Under the pieces are notes generated by a model. It saw only the letters and a program-made list of their open reading frames with translations, was not told the DNA's origin and made no database searches. Shown in pieces: positions 63,018 to 64,000 of a stretch of DNA of 64,000 nt. The stretch is from Ketobacter sp. MCCC 1A13808. Its GTDB lineage: Bacteria; Pseudomonadota; Gammaproteobacteria; Pseudomonadales; Ketobacteraceae. The translations under genes were made by a program, and so were the position numbers. Numbering within the stretch: position 1 is the first letter of the stretch; each line of letters opens with the position of its first letter. The stretch is taken from the NCBI RefSeq assembly GCF_009746715.1, contig NZ_VRKW01000007.1:62001-126000 (forward strand), read 5' to 3'.

Positions 63018-63863
63018 CTATTGCTTAGCCAAAACAACAAAGTCGTCAGCGTAATCCCGCAGTTTCGCTACCGCTTTGGTGCGCTGCTTTGTGGTTAGGG
63101 ATTTATCGATATTCAGATACAGATTAATCAGTAGGTCACTATTGGCGTCCATTTTCTGTTGAAGTTCCGGACTGCGGCCGAATTGGGGATTATCCAGTAA
63201 TGCAACGAATGCCTTTTCATAGGCTGCGCGGTCCGTACGCAACTGCAGAATTCGCCGGAATTCTGCTTGCCAGGCAAGGCGCGACTCTCCCAAGCCTTCA
63301 CCCATTAATGCAAACTGCTCCGACCATTTGCGAATCAACGCCAACTGATCCTTGTTCAGATCTCCGGTCCAGCGCTCTGCGTAGCGAATCACCTCTTTTT
63401 GCCATTGCTGACGCTGCTTCTGTTCCGGCACATCCACGTATTCTTTGCGGTACTTAGCATTTTCCTTGTTAAACTTTTCGAATAACTGATCCACCTGCTC
63501 ATCGGTAGCGGTAGCAAAGAGTTCGATCAGATCCGGCTTCATCCTTTCCACCAAGGTTGCCGCAAATTGCTCGCTTTGCAGCTGCACCCGAGCTATATCA
63601 TCGACACTCAGCCCTGTTTCGGCCTCATCAGCAACCTGATTCAAAAACTGGGCATACAACGGTAGCTGCTCTGTACGGTGCCAGGCCAGATAGCGATCGA
63701 GATCGCTACGGAATGCGTCCTCCTGGCGACCGTCAAGCTCCATATAGTCATCCAGGTACCAGGGGATAATCCAATCAAGTTGGTTATATACAAATCGTAC
63801 GCCGCATCCGCTCAGCAGCAGCGACAGTATTATTAGTATTGAGATGCGTTGTATCTGGCTCAC
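63018..63863 (-). CDS. DUF6279 family lipoprotein
   Basis: Predicted lipoprotein of about 281 residues. Signal segment ISILIILSLLLSGC gives lipobox LSGC. The mature start VRFVYNQLDWIIPWYLDDYMELDGRQ is the family signature, and the rest is helical. The start is placed at GTG 63863, since GAGGG lies six nt upstream. A frame from TTG 63923 would add residues before the signal peptide. Function unknown. The gene is on the same strand as DUF1289 and nhaD. Confidence 0.82.
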   Translation of the reverse strand: MSQIQRISILIILSLLLSGCGVRFVYNQLDWIIPWYLDDYMELDGRQEDAFRSDLDRYLAWHRTEQLPLYAQFLNQVADEAETGLSVDDIARVQLQSEQFAATLVERMKPDLIELFATATDEQVDQLFEKFNKENAKYRKEYVDVPEQKQRQQWQKEVIRYAERWTGDLNKDQLALIRKWSEQFALMGEGLGESRLAWQAEFRRILQLRTDRAAYEKAFVALLDNPQFGRSPELQQKMDANSDLLINLYLNIDKSLTTKQRTKAVAKLRDYADDFVVLAKQ

Positions 63864-63908
63864 CACTATCCCTCTATTGCCTCTAAACGACTTAGTTAAT
63901 CGACATTC

Positions 63909-63931
63909 CAACCCCTTTACCAAAGGGGTTG
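63909..63931. promoter_or_regulatory. 10-bp perfect hairpin upstream of the DUF6279 gene
   Basis: CAACCCCTTT (63909-63918) and AAAGGGGTTG (63922-63931) flank a 3-nt loop, 46 bp before the lipoprotein start. It could end an upstream transcript or form a leader structure. The remaining bases to 64000 show no gene. Confidence 0.45.
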
Positions 63932-64000
63932 TGCTTTACATGGGTCATTAACCTCATGACACCGTCGTTGTGTTTTTGTTCAAGACCGAACATCTCCTGC

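Noticed and set aside
1-64000. tRNA, rRNA, CRISPR, insertion sequence or prophage
   Set aside because: I found no cloverleaf, repeat-spacer array, transposase or phage structural gene on reading both strands.

Overview
The window reads as ordinary chromosome from a Gram-negative, aerobic gammaproteobacterium, most likely marine or another salt-exposed habitat. The basis is the gene content: an Hmp/NsrR nitric-oxide module, a complete potABCD operon, a TtpC-type TonB complex (DUF3450-ExbB-ExbB-ExbD-TonB-TPR), an NhaD-type Na+/H+ antiporter, many lipoproteins and an LpxH-like hydrolase. I cannot fix the genus from the sequence alone. I recognise no rRNA, tRNA, insertion sequence, prophage or CRISPR array. 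Genes are dense, operons are short, and converging gene pairs often share a perfect hairpin.

Region by region. 1-5.5 kb: the 3' part of a quinohemoprotein dehydrogenase with a cytochrome c domain at each end, facing a PQQ synthesis operon in the order pqqA-B-D-E-C. pqqA is only 23 codons long. 5.5-9 kb: a DEAD-box helicase and a tail-to-tail response regulator / histidine kinase pair. 9-15.2 kb: a six-gene fatty-acid/phospholipid modification operon (desaturase, FAD oxidoreductase, DUF1365, cyclopropane synthase, DUF1295, second CFA-like methyltransferase) with a divergent NTF2-like lipoprotein. 15.8-18.2 kb: hmp divergent from nsrR with a candidate operator, a small membrane protein, and an orphan RtcR C-terminal-like DNA-binding module. 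18.4-25 kb: a FAH-family hydrolase, a 7TM-DISM diguanylate cyclase, a ribbon-helix-helix/zinc-ribbon protein, an ABC1/UbiB-like kinase and a Bcr/CflA efflux pump. 25-26.4 kb: an LRAT-like protein divergent from an XRE regulator around a long perfect dyad, then MgtC. 26.4-33 kb: aldehyde dehydrogenase, TonB-dependent receptor, exported thioredoxin-fold protein, cytoplasmic trypsin-like protease and a class I amidotransferase. 33-38.9 kb: KefB/C-type antiporter, alpha/beta hydrolase, acyltransferase 3, CDF metal exporter and YjdM/PhnA. 39-43 kb: potABCD. 43-47.4 kb: ergothioneine genes egtB-egtD, exported glycerophosphodiesterase and a Nudix lipoprotein. 47.5-52.6 kb: the TonB energising operon. 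52.8-64 kb: PlsC-like acyltransferase, lipoproteins, a GH16 glucanase, a MoxR/VWA/DUF5076 operon, PAP2 phosphatase, LpxH-like hydrolase, NhaD, DUF1289 and a DUF6279 lipoprotein.

How parts fit together. The pqq genes supply the cofactor for the adjacent quinohemoprotein. The TonB complex at 48.8-52.6 kb could energise the TonB-dependent receptor at 28.4 kb. Stress themes recur: NO detoxification, ergothioneine, a thioredoxin-fold protein, membrane-lipid remodelling and two cation/proton antiporters. The least explained items are the LRAT/XRE module with its 14-bp dyad, the lipid-modification operon, and the orphan RtcR-like module.
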